The notes: generated from the letters alone by a model not told the origin. A stretch of 64,000 nucleotides of DNA from Lachnospiraceae bacterium A4 (GCA_000403215.2 KE159528.1:111293-175292), one strand, 5' to 3'; shown: positions 52,713 to 62,634, counted from the stretch's first letter. Numbers and translations are program-made.

Positions 52713-54143
52713 TTAGTTGTTTGATGCCGCGTATTCAGAAGCCCATCCGTCAACAAATGCGCTCTCCACTGCGGACCAGTCGCCCGTTCCCTGTGCATAC
52801 TCTAACAGGGCGCTTCCCACACCATTCTTCCAGTTCTCAGAAGGCATTGTCGTGAAAGTCCAAGCAACCGGAGTCTTGCCTGCTGAAACATAGTCATTTG
52901 CGATACCTACCAGCGGATTTGCTGCCGGATAGTTCTCAAACTCCTTGAACGGGCATACAAATCCCATCACGTAAGACAGGGTATCGCATCCATCATGGGA
53001 AGTCACACACCAGTTCATAAAGTCAAGTGTCGCCTGAATATCCTCCTCCGACGCATTCTTGTTGACACACCAGTAGTTCTCGCTGCCTGTGCAAAGTCCC
53101 TGATTCTCCTCGCCGTCTGCACCAATATAAATAGGAAGCATTCCAAGGGATTCATCTTCCATACCGTTTGCGCTCAGATCCGTATACGCCCATGTGCCGT
53201 TCTGATAAAAAACGGACTCTCCCAGAGCGAAGTCTGCTGTTGCATCCTCACCGGTCTTGCTCGATAACATTGACGGTGCGCAGACAGAATCCGTGATGTA
53301 CATATCCCACACGTTTTTGTAGTTCTCAAGGTAAGTACCCTTGATCGCCTCTGTCGAGCTGATGCCGTCAGCCTGATACTCATAATAAATCGGAAGGTTT
53401 GCAAGATGCGTCTTGAATCTCCAGTCAGAGCTTGAATCCATGCCTGCGGATGTGAATGCACCTTTTACGCCAAGATCGTCTGCATTCTCCTGAATGCTGT
53501 CTGCAACTGCCTTGAGATTGTCAAAGGAGTTGATCTCCTCCACACTCTTCACCACCGCATAATCCTTTGTAAAATAATCGTTTAAAATATCAGCATTGTA
53601 GATCAGGCCATATGTCTCTACCACATATGCGATTCCCTTTACCTCATCGCCGTCCTTCAATGCAAACTCATCGCTTGTGAGCTGCCCATAAACCTCTGAG
53701 CCTGAGAGATCATAGCAGTAATCCTTCCACGTCGCAAGTCCCACCGGTCCGTTTACTTGGAACATGGTCGGTGCCTCAGACTTTGCCATCTCGGACTTTA
53801 AAGTGGACTCATATGTACCAGAAGCCGCAGTCTGCACGACAACCTCCACGCCTGTCTCAGCAGTGTAAGTTGCAGCCAGTTCCTCCCAGTCGGCTGCCTG
53901 CTCTGGCTTGAAGTTCAAATAATAAACCTTGCCGCTTCCTGATGCTGCACTTGCATCTGCCTGTGTGTCATCTGCCTGCGCAGCGTCGGCTGCATTGTCT
54001 GCGCTGTCATCTGCATTTGCAGCGTCGTTTGTCTTCGTATCTGCCGCCGGTGCCTGTGTTGAATTATCACCGCCGCCGCAGCCTGTAAGCATGGCTGCCA
54101 TCATCGCTGCACTGAGTACTGCACTTAATAACTTTTTTTTCAT
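52713..54143 (-). CDS. malE: maltodextrin-type ABC transporter solute-binding lipoprotein
   Basis: 476 residues. Signal peptide and lipobox MLTGC near residue 22; a low-complexity Ala/Asp/Asn linker (~25-70) spaces the domain from the membrane. The rest is a family 1 extracellular sugar-binding fold (TAETGVEVVVQTA, APTMFQVNGPVG, KGIAYVVETYGLIYN, FYQNGTWAYTD). It would capture malto-oligosaccharides for MalFG. It is the first gene of the operon, with promoter and LacI-type dyads just upstream. Sugar specificity is inferred from malQ. Confidence 0.92.
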   Translation of the reverse strand: MKKKLLSAVLSAAMMAAMLTGCGGGDNSTQAPAADTKTNDAANADDSADNAADAAQADDTQADASAASGSGKVYYLNFKPEQAADWEELAATYTAETGVEVVVQTAASGTYESTLKSEMAKSEAPTMFQVNGPVGLATWKDYCYDLSGSEVYGQLTSDEFALKDGDEVKGIAYVVETYGLIYNADILNDYFTKDYAVVKSVEEINSFDNLKAVADSIQENADDLGVKGAFTSAGMDSSSDWRFKTHLANLPIYYEYQADGISSTEAIKGTYLENYKNVWDMYITDSVCAPSMLSSKTGEDATADFALGESVFYQNGTWAYTDLSANGMEDESLGMLPIYIGADGEENQGLCTGSENYWCVNKNASEEDIQATLDFMNWCVTSHDGCDTLSYVMGFVCPFKEFENYPAANPLVGIANDYVSAGKTPVAWTFTTMPSENWKNGVGSALLEYAQGTGDWSAVESAFVDGWASEYAASNN

Positions 54144-54195
54144 AAAAATACCTCATTTCTTCTCACTACATGAATATTTGTAACTTCTGCCTGTT

Positions 54196-54231
54196 GGAAA
54201 CGTTATCGGTAACGTTGTCGGTAACGTTTCC
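54196..54231 (-). promoter_or_regulatory. overlapping LacI/MalR-type operators upstream of malE
   Basis: Three AACGTT cores are spaced by 12 bp within a 36-bp near-palindrome running from GGAAACGTT to AACGTTTCC. They lie between the promoter and the malE start. Such dyads bind LacI-family proteins, here most likely the regulator encoded at the end of the operon; CcpA is an alternative. Confidence 0.78.
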
Positions 54232-54244
54232 AATGAACAAACTT

Positions 54245-54273
54245 ATAATATCACTTTGCAACATAATACGCAA
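54245..54273 (-). promoter_or_regulatory. promoter of the maltodextrin operon
   Basis: On the minus strand TTGCGT (54268-54273) and TATTAT (54245-54250) have a 17-bp spacer. The operators begin 14 bp downstream of the -10 box, a position suited to repression. Confidence 0.75.
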
Positions 54274-54346
54274 GGAAATTTTTTACATTCTTCAAACTTT
54301 AGCGAAATTATCCGAATTATTTCCATTATTTTACAGCAAAATCAAC

Positions 54347-54388
54347 AAAAGAGCTTGGGATTCTTCGACGCAAATCCTAAGCTCTTTT
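54347..54388. terminator. bidirectional-type terminator downstream of ugd
   Basis: A 16-bp stem (AAAAGAGCTT...AAGCTCTTTT plus inner GGGATT/AATCCT, one G-T) with a 10-nt loop. A- and T-tracts lie on both sides. It follows the UDP-glucose dehydrogenase gene and insulates the mal promoter. Confidence 0.85.
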
Positions 54389-54421
54389 GACAGTTTCACT
54401 ATATTTTTTCTACAGGCAAAA

Positions 54422-55588
54422 TTAATCCCTTCCGTAGATATCCCGCGTGTAAATCTTCTCCTCCACGTCCTTTAATTCCTCCGTCAGACGGTTCGCGATA
54501 ATCACGTCTGACATTTCTTTGAAGGCTGCAAAATCCTGTATCACTCTCGAGCGGAAAAAGTGGCTCTCTTTTAATGTCGGCTCATACACCACCACCTCGA
54601 CGCCCTTTGCCTTGATGCGCTTCATAATCCCCTGTATGGACGACTGGCGGAAATTGTCGGAGTCCGTTTTCATCGTAAGCCTGTACACCCCTACAATCTG
54701 CGGCTTCTTTGCCAGTATCATGTCTGCGATATGATCCTTTCTCGTCCGGTTTGCATCCACGATCGCGGAGATAATATTATTGGGCACATTCTCGTAATTT
54801 GCCCTTAGCTGCTTTGTGTCCTTAGGCAGACAGTACCCGCCGTATCCAAAAGACGGGTTGTTATAATGCTTCCCAATACGCGGGTCGAGCCCAACGCCCT
54901 CGATAATCTGCTTTGTGTTGAGACCTCTCATCTCTGCATACGTATCCAGCTCATTAAAATATGCCACGCGCAGCGCCAGATACGTATTGGCAAACAACTT
55001 AATCGCCTCCGCCTCTGTCGTATCTGTAAACAATGTCGGAATATCCTGCTTTATCGCCCCCTGCTTCAGCAGGTCAGCAAACACCTCGGCGCGCTCGGAC
55101 TGCTCTCCCACAATAATTCGCGACGGGTAAAGATTATCATACAATGCCCTTCCCTCGCGCAGAAACTCGGGTGAAAAGATAATCCTGTCAATGCCAAACC
55201 GTTTTCTGACAGACTTTGTATAGCCAACCGGCACCGTCGATTTGATAATCATCACGGCGTCCTTGTTCACCTTCATGACAAGCTCAATCACCGCCTCAAT
55301 CGAGCTCGTGTCAAAATAGTTCCTGTCCGGGTCATAGTTGGTGGGCGTCGCAATGATAATGTACTGCGCATCCCTGTATGCAGCTTCACCGTCCGTCGTC
55401 GCCGTGAGGTTCAACTCCTTGTTTGCAAGATACTCTTCAATCTCCCTGTCGATAATCGGCGATTTTTTATTGTTGATAAGATCTGCCTTTTCCTGAAAGA
55501 TATCCACCGCTGTCACTTCGTTGTGCTGCGCTAATAATATGGCATTGGAAAGTCCGACATATCCGATACCTGCCACTGCAATCTTCAT
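54422..55588 (-). CDS. ugd: UDP-glucose 6-dehydrogenase
   Basis: 388 residues, the shorter Gram-positive form. N-terminal [19 protein letters not shown] (NAD site), [33 protein letters not shown] and the catalytic Cys in [14 protein letters not shown] are present. It oxidises UDP-glucose twice to UDP-glucuronate for surface polysaccharide. GGAGG precedes the ATG. It is a single gene followed by a strong terminator; no capsule genes adjoin it. Confidence 0.94.
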   Translation of the reverse strand: MKIAVAGIGYVGLSNAILLAQHNEVTAVDIFQEKADLINNKKSPIIDREIEEYLANKELNLTATTDGEAAYRDAQYIIIATPTNYDPDRNYFDTSSIEAVIELVMKVNKDAVMIIKSTVPVGYTKSVRKRFGIDRIIFSPEFLREGRALYDNLYPSRIIVGEQSERAEVFADLLKQGAIKQDIPTLFTDTTEAEAIKLFANTYLALRVAYFNELDTYAEMRGLNTKQIIEGVGLDPRIGKHYNNPSFGYGGYCLPKDTKQLRANYENVPNNIISAIVDANRTRKDHIADMILAKKPQIVGVYRLTMKTDSDNFRQSSIQGIMKRIKAKGVEVVVYEPTLKESHFFRSRVIQDFAAFKEMSDVIIANRLTEELKDVEEKIYTRDIYGRD

Positions 55589-55672
55589 ACTGTACCTCCA
55601 TTTTATCCTGTTTCAAACAATTTTCAGTATAACACACTCATTTTTACAATTCAATCCAATAAATGATTTTTC

Positions 55673-58102
55673 CTACAGCCACTCATTCCAGAACTGTTCG
55701 AGCCGCCCTGCGATTCCCGACACGCTCACCACCTCGTACTGGCTCCACTCCCGCGGAAACATGCGCCTGTACTGCGGCTCCAGAAAACGCTCATCGAGCA
55801 GCGCCACCACGCCGATATCCTCCGCGGTGCGGATCACGCGCCCCGCCGACTGAAGCACCTTGTTCATGCCCGGATAGCGGTAGGCATAGTCAAAACCGTT
55901 CTCCCCCTGCGCATCAAAATGCTGTCTCAAGAGCTCGCGCTCACAGCCTACCTGTGGAATGCCTGTTCCGACTATGACTGCGCCGATCAGACTGTCATGC
56001 TTTAGATCAATGCCCTCCGAAAAGATTCCGCCCATGACGCAAAAGCCAAGCAGAACCGTTGTGTCTGCTTGTTTTTCTTTTTGGTTCAGATTTTTATGAA
56101 AACGAAGCAGAAATTCCTCCCGCTTTGCCTCGCTCATATGGTCCTCCTGAACAATGCACTCCATAAAACCTGCATCATAAAACCCCTCCATAAAACAGCG
56201 GTACACCTGCTCCAGAAACAGATGAGACGGCAGAAACACCATATAATTACCATGGCGCTGACGAACCATATTATAAATATATTCTGCAATGCGCAGAAAC
56301 TCGCCCTCGCTCCGTCTGCTGTACTTGCTTGTCACATCATTTGCGATCAAAAGCGCCTTCTTCCTTTCATCAAACGTTGACTTTGCATAGACCTCATAGT
56401 CTGACGGCTCTCCGCCTAAGAGCTTCTTATAGTATTGAATCGGCAGCAGCGTCGCTGAGAACAGTATCGTACTCCGCCCCTTCTGCATACACTGCCGCAG
56501 GTTCCGCGCTGGGTTGACGCAAAAGAGCTTGAGCATAAAATCCCCATCATCTAAAAGCTGGCTGTACACCACATAATTTTCGTCCATGATTTCGTAAATA
56601 TTTAGAAAATGCGCTGCCTCGAAGTAAAAATCCAGCAGTTCTTTTTTATTTGGAAATGTATCATATTCATCCAAGAAGTCGTCGATTGCCGCATACAGAC
56701 GGTTCAGCGTCATCACAAAGCCGTCGATCGCCTCCTCTCTGCGATAGGTTTCGCACTGCCGCTTCATCACAAGCAGCTCCCTGTTGCACTGGTCTAACAG
56801 TTTTGCAATCTTAGGCGATAGCTCTTTCATCAGGCGCTTTGTACTTAGAAAGGAGTCCTTGAGCAGCGCGGCACTGTACATCTCCCTGCCGCGGTCCAGC
56901 AGATTGTGCGTCTCATCAATCAGAAATACATAGTCCCGTTTTCCGAGTCCGTCCGCAAAAAAGCGCTTGAGATACACCCGCGGGTCAAACACATAATTGT
57001 AATCGCAGATCACCACGTCTGAAAAGAGGCTCATGTCAAGGCTCAGCTCAAACGGGCATACTTGATGTTTCGCCGCATACGCCTGCACAGTTTCCCTTGT
57101 AAAGTTCTCCTCATGCGTGAGCAAATCATACATGGCATCGTTGATGCGGTCAAAGTGTCCATCTGCATAAGGGCACGCCTCCGGGTTGCACTCTGCCTCC
57201 TCCTTTGCCGCCTCCCCCTGTCTCATAAAACAGATTTTGTCCTTTGCCGTCAGTACAATCGTCTTGATGTGCAGTCCATTTTGCTGCAAAAGCCCGAAGC
57301 ATTCCTGTGCCACAGTGCGGGTGATGGTCTTTGCCGTGAGATAAAAAAGCTTCTCCGTCATGCCCTCTCCCATAGATTTCACCGCGGGAAAAACTGTTGA
57401 TATGGTCTTTCCAACCCCTGTAGGCGCCTCCAAAAACAGCTTCCTTTTGTGATAGACCGTCTGATAGACATAGGTGACAAGCTCTTTTTGTCCCTCGCGG
57501 TACGGAAAGGGAAATGCAAGCTGCTTGATGGAGGCTGTGCGGACAGTACTCCATGTAAACTGAAAATCTGCCCATTTTTTATATTCCAGCATCAACTCCT
57601 CAAACCATCTTTGTAATTCTTCAAAGGTAAAGTCCTCGTGAAAATATTTTATCTCCTCCGACTCAATCTGGCAGTACGTCATGCGCACGCCAATCTGGTC
57701 CAGATGATGCTGCGACGCGTACATAAACGCATAGCATTTTGCCTGTGCAAGATGAACGCCCACCGGTGTTGTGATGCGCTTTAAATCCCGATAGGTTCCT
57801 TTGATTTCATCAATGACAACCTTGTTTTCCTTTTTTATATCCTCCTGTGCGCGCGCCTCCCAGTTGGAATCAATGATTCCGTCTGCTCTTCCTTCTATTA
57901 TAATGTCGTACTCCGCGCACACCCATGTATATTTTAGTCCAGCCTCAGCGTGATAGTCACTGCCCATGCGGCGCTGAAGCATCTTATGAATGCGGCTTCC
58001 CTCCTGCATCGCGGTGTCCGGGCCGCCCGATTTTCTATTGTCGATACTGCCTTCGCGCAGTATAAATTCCACAAGCTGACGGACTGATACGCGTAATTCC
58101 AT
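55673..58102 (-). CDS. PD-(D/E)XK nuclease fused to a Rad3/DinG-type iron-sulfur helicase
   Basis: 809 residues. The N-terminal ~170 residues read as a Cas4/RecB-like nuclease: GRADGII, then VIDEIKGT (E-x-K) and HLAQAKCYAF (the Q motif). From ~190 an XPD-type superfamily 2 helicase begins: EAPTGVGKTIST (Walker A), a cysteine cluster (CFMRQG, CNPEACPY, CPFELS) able to hold a 4Fe-4S cluster, DETHNLLDRGR (motif II) and a C-terminal QSAGRVIRTAED (motif VI). It is likely a 5'-3' DNA helicase-nuclease for repair or defence. AAAGGGGA precedes the ATG. No CRISPR array or cas genes are near. Confidence 0.9.
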   Translation of the reverse strand: MELRVSVRQLVEFILREGSIDNRKSGGPDTAMQEGSRIHKMLQRRMGSDYHAEAGLKYTWVCAEYDIIIEGRADGIIDSNWEARAQEDIKKENKVVIDEIKGTYRDLKRITTPVGVHLAQAKCYAFMYASQHHLDQIGVRMTYCQIESEEIKYFHEDFTFEELQRWFEELMLEYKKWADFQFTWSTVRTASIKQLAFPFPYREGQKELVTYVYQTVYHKRKLFLEAPTGVGKTISTVFPAVKSMGEGMTEKLFYLTAKTITRTVAQECFGLLQQNGLHIKTIVLTAKDKICFMRQGEAAKEEAECNPEACPYADGHFDRINDAMYDLLTHEENFTRETVQAYAAKHQVCPFELSLDMSLFSDVVICDYNYVFDPRVYLKRFFADGLGKRDYVFLIDETHNLLDRGREMYSAALLKDSFLSTKRLMKELSPKIAKLLDQCNRELLVMKRQCETYRREEAIDGFVMTLNRLYAAIDDFLDEYDTFPNKKELLDFYFEAAHFLNIYEIMDENYVVYSQLLDDGDFMLKLFCVNPARNLRQCMQKGRSTILFSATLLPIQYYKKLLGGEPSDYEVYAKSTFDERKKALLIANDVTSKYSRRSEGEFLRIAEYIYNMVRQRHGNYMVFLPSHLFLEQVYRCFMEGFYDAGFMECIVQEDHMSEAKREEFLLRFHKNLNQKEKQADTTVLLGFCVMGGIFSEGIDLKHDSLIGAVIVGTGIPQVGCERELLRQHFDAQGENGFDYAYRYPGMNKVLQSAGRVIRTAEDIGVVALLDERFLEPQYRRMFPREWSQYEVVSVSGIAGRLEQFWNEWL

Positions 58103-58227
58103 TCAAATCCCCTTTATCTATCGAATGTCTGTTCAAATGAAAACTCTCTCTAAATGACAGTTTAACCCATCCTCCAGAGAGAGTCAATCGAATGCTTTGA
58201 ATGTACTTTTTTAGAATCTTGAAATTG

Positions 58228-58452
58228 TTATGCTATGGCCAATCTGCTCACATAGCGCTCAAACTCGTCATTGTGCCCCGCGTACTGCAAGGTCAGAATT
58301 GAACGGAAATCCAGTCCCATCACGCCAAGAATGGATTTGGCATCCACAATATAGTGATTGTAGGAAATATCGATATCAAAGTCGCACTTTGATGCCTCAT
58401 TTACGAAATTCTGAACTTCCGCAGGTGTCATTTTGATTTTGCGTTCTCTCAT
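58228..58452 (-). CDS. HPr-like protein without the phosphorylatable histidine
   Basis: 74 residues. VDAKSILGVMGLD aligns with the KSIMGVMSLG region of HPr, so the regulatory Ser46 position is kept. The usual GIHARPA is replaced by KIKMTPA, so the PTS phosphorylation site His15 is absent. This is like Bacillus Crh, which acts in CcpA catabolite control only through Ser46-P. It is therefore probably regulatory rather than a sugar phosphocarrier. AAAGGACG precedes ATG 58452; the longer frame is not needed. Confidence 0.78.
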   Translation of the reverse strand: MRERKIKMTPAEVQNFVNEASKCDFDIDISYNHYIVDAKSILGVMGLDFRSILTLQYAGHNDEFERYVSRLAIA

Positions 58453-58934
58453 AATATCAACGTCCTTTCTACACATATTTTTCATATTCGCTGTGCGCAG
58501 GCAATGCCTGTCTGCATCAAACAAAAGATCACTGCTTTCCAGTATCTTCCGTTTCAGGTATTATAGTATACTATATGTTCAAAGTAAAGCGTTTTGCCGT
58601 TTTTTGGCACTTTTCGTCAATTTAAAGAAACACTCTTTTTGGGCTTTGTGTAATCTATATAATTCATTGTTTCCATATTATTTATCTTTATACACTTTTC
58701 ATCTTCATTATTTTTCAATGTCTATTTTCCTCTTTCGCAATTTTCAGTAAAATGCCTCCACAGCGCTATACGACAATATTATCGTTCAAAATTCTCATCA
58801 ATAATGTTGTTCAACTATTCCTAAGAGAATTTGACAATTATTGTATTCATTTATACTACATTTTCTACCGTTTTAGATTATACTGAACTGAATAGCTGTA
58901 AATCACAATACCAATGAAAAGTGAGGTGCAAAAC
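58453..58934. promoter_or_regulatory. AT-rich intergenic region with a promoter for the ABC exporter
   Basis: Nearly 480 bp without a gene, very AT-rich. A TTGACA box at 58831-58836 with TATACT at 58852 (15 bp) or TACTAC (17 bp) is the best promoter toward the exporter. I see no tRNA, riboswitch or ORF with coding character. Confidence 0.5.
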
Positions 58935-60719
58935 ATGACTGCTATGAGGTGGTTCTACTCTTTTCTCAAAAAACACAACAAAAGTATGGCACTGGGACTT
59001 GTGCTGGTGACGGTCATCTCCGTCCTCGCCATTGTCAAGCCGATTGTGTCCGGCTCGATTGTGGACGACGTTATCACCGCGGGAGACTACAGCCTGCTGC
59101 CGGGACTGATCGCACTTTTGATACTCATCACGATACTTCGGGGCGTGCTGCGCTACTGGTCGCAGGTCATCTTTGAAACCTGCTCGCAGGATGTGCTGTA
59201 CTCGATGCGGGATACAGTCTACCGCAAGCTCTTGCAGGAGGATTTTAATTTCTATAACAAAAAGCGGACTGGGGACTTGCTGAGCCGCCAGACTGGGGAT
59301 ATGGATGCCATACGGCACTTTATCGCCTTTGTGATCTATCAGGTGTATGAAAATGTCTTTCTGTTTTTCTTCGCGCTGGTCATGATCTTTACAGTCAGTT
59401 GGAAGCTTGCGCTCTGTATGTGCGTGGTGCTGCCCTTCGCGCTGCTTGTGACGCTGAGCCAGACCAAAAACGGGCGTCCCTGCTTCCAGAAAATACGCGA
59501 GCAGTTCTCGTCCCTCAACACCTTTGTGCAGGAGAATGTCAGCGGAAACCGCGTCGTCAAAGCATTTTCCAAGGAGGAGTACGAAATCGGAAAATTTAAT
59601 AAAGAAAATGACGGCTACAGGGATGCCGAGCTTGCCGCCGCTGAAATCTGGACAAAGTACGTGCCGCAATTTGAGTTTCTCTCCAACATGCTCACGGTGA
59701 TACTCATGCTTGTCGGCAGCATCATGGTCATTCAGGACAGTATGACACTTGGAAATTACGTGACAATCAACGGCTATCTGTGGATGCTCATGAACCCGCT
59801 GCGCCAAATCGGATGGCGCATCAACGACATTCAGCGCTTTACGACCTCCGTAGAAAAAATCTATGCCACCTACAGCGAAGAGCCCGCCGTCAAGCACCCC
59901 AAAAAGGCAATCCCCTGCCGCAAGCTGCAAGGCGATGTCGAGTTTCGAAATGTCTCCTACAGCGCCGATGACGAGGACATTATCCACAATGTCAGCTTCA
60001 ACGTAAAGAGCGGCCAGACGGTCGGAATCCTCGGCTCGACAGGTTCCGGCAAATCTACTATCATGAACCTGCTCTGCCGCTTCTATGATGTCACAGACGG
60101 CGAAGTGCTGGTGGACGGCAGAAATGTAAAAGACCTTGACCTCTACAACCTCCGCCAGAATATTGGTATGGCGATGCAGGATGTCTTTCTCTTCTCGGAT
60201 ACCGTCGAGGGAAATATCGCCTACAGCAAACCCGACTGTCCCTTTGAGGAGGTACAGAAAGCTGCAATCATGGCAGATGCGGACGGCTTTATCCGCGAGA
60301 TGCCAGACGGATATGACACGATTGTCGGTGAACGAGGTGTCGGGCTCTCCGGCGGTCAGAAGCAGCGCATCTCATTGGCAAGAGCGCTTTTAAAACAGCC
60401 TTCGATCTTGATTCTCGACGACACCACATCCGCCGTGGATATGGAGACCGAGAGTTATATCCAACAACAGTTAAACAAGATTGACCACGCCTGCACCATC
60501 TTTATCGTCGCCTACCGCATCTCCTCCATCAAGGATGCTGATCTGATACTGGTGCTAAATGATGGTAAGATCGTGGAGCAGGGAACACATGATACACTTC
60601 TTCAAAATAACGGTTATTATGCCACAGTATTTCGCCATCAGTATGGCGACTATGAACGATACATTGGCGAAATCAGCCAGACTACACGCAAAGGAGGCGG
60701 CAGACATGGCACGAAATAA
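58935..60719 (+). CDS. heterodimeric ABC exporter, subunit with degenerate ATP site
   Basis: 594 residues: six-helix membrane domain (~15-310) then a nucleotide-binding domain. It has Walker A GSTGSGKST and signature LSGGQKQRIS. Walker B reads ILILDDTTSAVD with Asp in place of the catalytic Glu, and the H-loop reads VAYRIS with Tyr in place of His. Such changes mark the non-hydrolysing half of heterodimeric exporters (BmrCD/TM287-288 type). ATG 58935 has TGAGGTG upstream and is preferred to 58914. It overlaps the partner gene by 14 bp. Confidence 0.92.
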   Translation: MTAMRWFYSFLKKHNKSMALGLVLVTVISVLAIVKPIVSGSIVDDVITAGDYSLLPGLIALLILITILRGVLRYWSQVIFETCSQDVLYSMRDTVYRKLLQEDFNFYNKKRTGDLLSRQTGDMDAIRHFIAFVIYQVYENVFLFFFALVMIFTVSWKLALCMCVVLPFALLVTLSQTKNGRPCFQKIREQFSSLNTFVQENVSGNRVVKAFSKEEYEIGKFNKENDGYRDAELAAAEIWTKYVPQFEFLSNMLTVILMLVGSIMVIQDSMTLGNYVTINGYLWMLMNPLRQIGWRINDIQRFTTSVEKIYATYSEEPAVKHPKKAIPCRKLQGDVEFRNVSYSADDEDIIHNVSFNVKSGQTVGILGSTGSGKSTIMNLLCRFYDVTDGEVLVDGRNVKDLDLYNLRQNIGMAMQDVFLFSDTVEGNIAYSKPDCPFEEVQKAAIMADADGFIREMPDGYDTIVGERGVGLSGGQKQRISLARALLKQPSILILDDTTSAVDMETESYIQQQLNKIDHACTIFIVAYRISSIKDADLILVLNDGKIVEQGTHDTLLQNNGYYATVFRHQYGDYERYIGEISQTTRKGGGRHGTK

Positions 60720-62490
60720 ATATGATATTGATGAATTGATCGAAGATAAATTTGACTTAAACCAGTTAAAACGTGTCTTTCAATATGTGAAGCCCTACCG
60801 AAGCCAGCTTGCACTCGCGCTGTTTCTCATGCTGTCCGCCTCCGCACTCACCATGCTCTTTCCCCTGTTTATCAGCAAGATCATGGACACCTATATTCCA
60901 GAAAAAAATATCCGGGCGATTGTCATCATCACACTGCTGTCCCTTGTGATCGTACTGTACACTTGTGTATGTATCCGTCTCAAGATACGCATCACCAGCC
61001 GCATCGGCCAGACCATCGTGCACCAGCTCCGCGCTGATATCTTCTGTCATTTGCAGGAGCTTCCGTTCTCTTACTATGACGACCGTCCCCACGGCAAGAT
61101 ACAGGTGCGCGTGGTCAACTATGTAAACAGCCTGAGCGACCTGCTCTCCAACGGTATCATCAACACCATCACGGACATGTGCAACCTGATTTTTATCTTG
61201 ATATTCATGTTTTTGCTTCATGTGCGGCTCACCCTGATCTGCCTGTGCGGACTCCCTGTGCTCATCGGCGTCATTATTTTCGTCAAGAAGCGCCAGCGGC
61301 GCGCGTGGCAGATTCAGAGCAACAAGCAGTCCAACCTCACTGCCTATATAGCAGAGAGCATCAACGGAATCCGGGTCACGCAGTCCTTTGTGCGCGAGCG
61401 TGAAAATACATCTATTTTCAACCACCTCAGCGACAGTTACCGCAGTGCATGGATGCGCGCTGTCAAGTACAACTTCATCATGTGGCCCTGCATAGATTCC
61501 ATCTCCACTGTCACCACTGCCCTGATCTATGTGATTGGCATCAGTTGGATTTCCGGTGACATTTATGGTGTGAGTGTCGGCATCTTGATCGCGTTTACTT
61601 CCTACATCTCAAGATTCTGGGAACCGATCAACACACTCGCCTCCTTTTACAATTCACTGCTCACTGCCATCGCTTACTTAGAGCGCATTTTTGAGACAAT
61701 TGATGAGCCTGTGAAGGTAAAAGACGCCGCGGACGCTGTGGAGATGCCGCCCATCGACGGCACGGTCGCCTTTCAGGATGTCTGCTTTAGCTACGAAGAT
61801 GGCGTACAGATTCTCAACAAAGTAAGCTTCACCGCAAATCCCGGTGACACCTACGCCATCGTCGGCCCTACAGGCGCCGGCAAGTCCACCATCGTCAACC
61901 TGATCAGCCGCTTTTACAACGTAGACTCTGGCACCATTCTCATTGACGGCACCGATATCTCCCGTGTGACACTCAAATCCCTCCGCCGCCAGATGGGAAT
62001 CATGATGCAGGACAGCTTTATCTTCTCCGGGACTATCATGGACAATATCCGTTACGGCAATCTGACCGCAACGGACGCGGAGGTCATCGCCGCCGCCAAG
62101 ACAGTATGCGCACACGACTTTATCATGGAGATGGAAAACGGCTACCAGACACAGGTGAACGAGCGCGGAAGCCGTCTCTCGGCAGGACAGCGCCAGCTGA
62201 TCAGCTTCGCGCGCGCACTGCTCGAAAATCCGGCAATCCTGATTCTCGACGAGGCGACCTCCAGCATTGACACTGAAACCGAAATATTATTGCAGAAGGG
62301 ATTAAATAAACTGTTGGAGGGGCGTACCTCCTTCATCATCGCGCACCGTCTCTCGACCATCAAGAATGCCTCCTGCATCATGTATGTCGATAAGGGAAAC
62401 ATTCTTGAAGCTGGAACGCACGAGGAGCTGCTCGCCCAGAAGGGGGAGTATTACAAACTGTTTATGTCACAATATGAATTTTTGAGTTGA
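60706..62490 (+). CDS. heterodimeric ABC exporter, catalytic subunit
   Basis: 594 residues: a charged lead (MARNKYDIDELIEDKFDLN), six membrane helices (~30-325) and a nucleotide-binding domain. Walker A GPTGAGKST, Walker B ILILDEATSSID (Glu present) and IIAHRLSTI (His present) are canonical, while the signature is LSAGQRQLIS. This subunit supplies the catalytic site. AAGGAGG eight bases before ATG 60706 sets the start inside the end of the upstream gene. Exported compound unknown; a drug, lipid or peptide is possible. Confidence 0.93.
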   Translation: MARNKYDIDELIEDKFDLNQLKRVFQYVKPYRSQLALALFLMLSASALTMLFPLFISKIMDTYIPEKNIRAIVIITLLSLVIVLYTCVCIRLKIRITSRIGQTIVHQLRADIFCHLQELPFSYYDDRPHGKIQVRVVNYVNSLSDLLSNGIINTITDMCNLIFILIFMFLLHVRLTLICLCGLPVLIGVIIFVKKRQRRAWQIQSNKQSNLTAYIAESINGIRVTQSFVRERENTSIFNHLSDSYRSAWMRAVKYNFIMWPCIDSISTVTTALIYVIGISWISGDIYGVSVGILIAFTSYISRFWEPINTLASFYNSLLTAIAYLERIFETIDEPVKVKDAADAVEMPPIDGTVAFQDVCFSYEDGVQILNKVSFTANPGDTYAIVGPTGAGKSTIVNLISRFYNVDSGTILIDGTDISRVTLKSLRRQMGIMMQDSFIFSGTIMDNIRYGNLTATDAEVIAAAKTVCAHDFIMEMENGYQTQVNERGSRLSAGQRQLISFARALLENPAILILDEATSSIDTETEILLQKGLNKLLEGRTSFIIAHRLSTIKNASCIMYVDKGNILEAGTHEELLAQKGEYYKLFMSQYEFLS

Positions 62491-62571
62491 TTTTAGATTG
62501 ATTATATGTTATAGTATACATGAAAAGGCAATACCTATAGACGGTTAGCCCAAAATTAATAGTTGCATAAT

Positions 62572-62612
62572 AAAAATAACCGCAACTTTTTCAGGGTTGA
62601 GCGGTTATTTTT
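62572..62612. terminator. bidirectional terminator between the exporter and phosphorylase genes
   Basis: AAAAATAACCGC (62572-62583) pairs with GCGGTTATTTTT (62601-62612), 12 bp with a 17-nt loop, between convergent genes. Confidence 0.88.
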
Positions 62613-62634
62613 ATGCTTATCTATTATTAGCGTC

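Noticed and set aside
58878-59987. 369-codon minus-strand frame opposite the ABC exporter gene
   Set aside because: It is a shadow of the GC-biased exporter codons; the plus strand has a full ABC protein with all motifs, while the minus frame is His/Asp-rich without a family.
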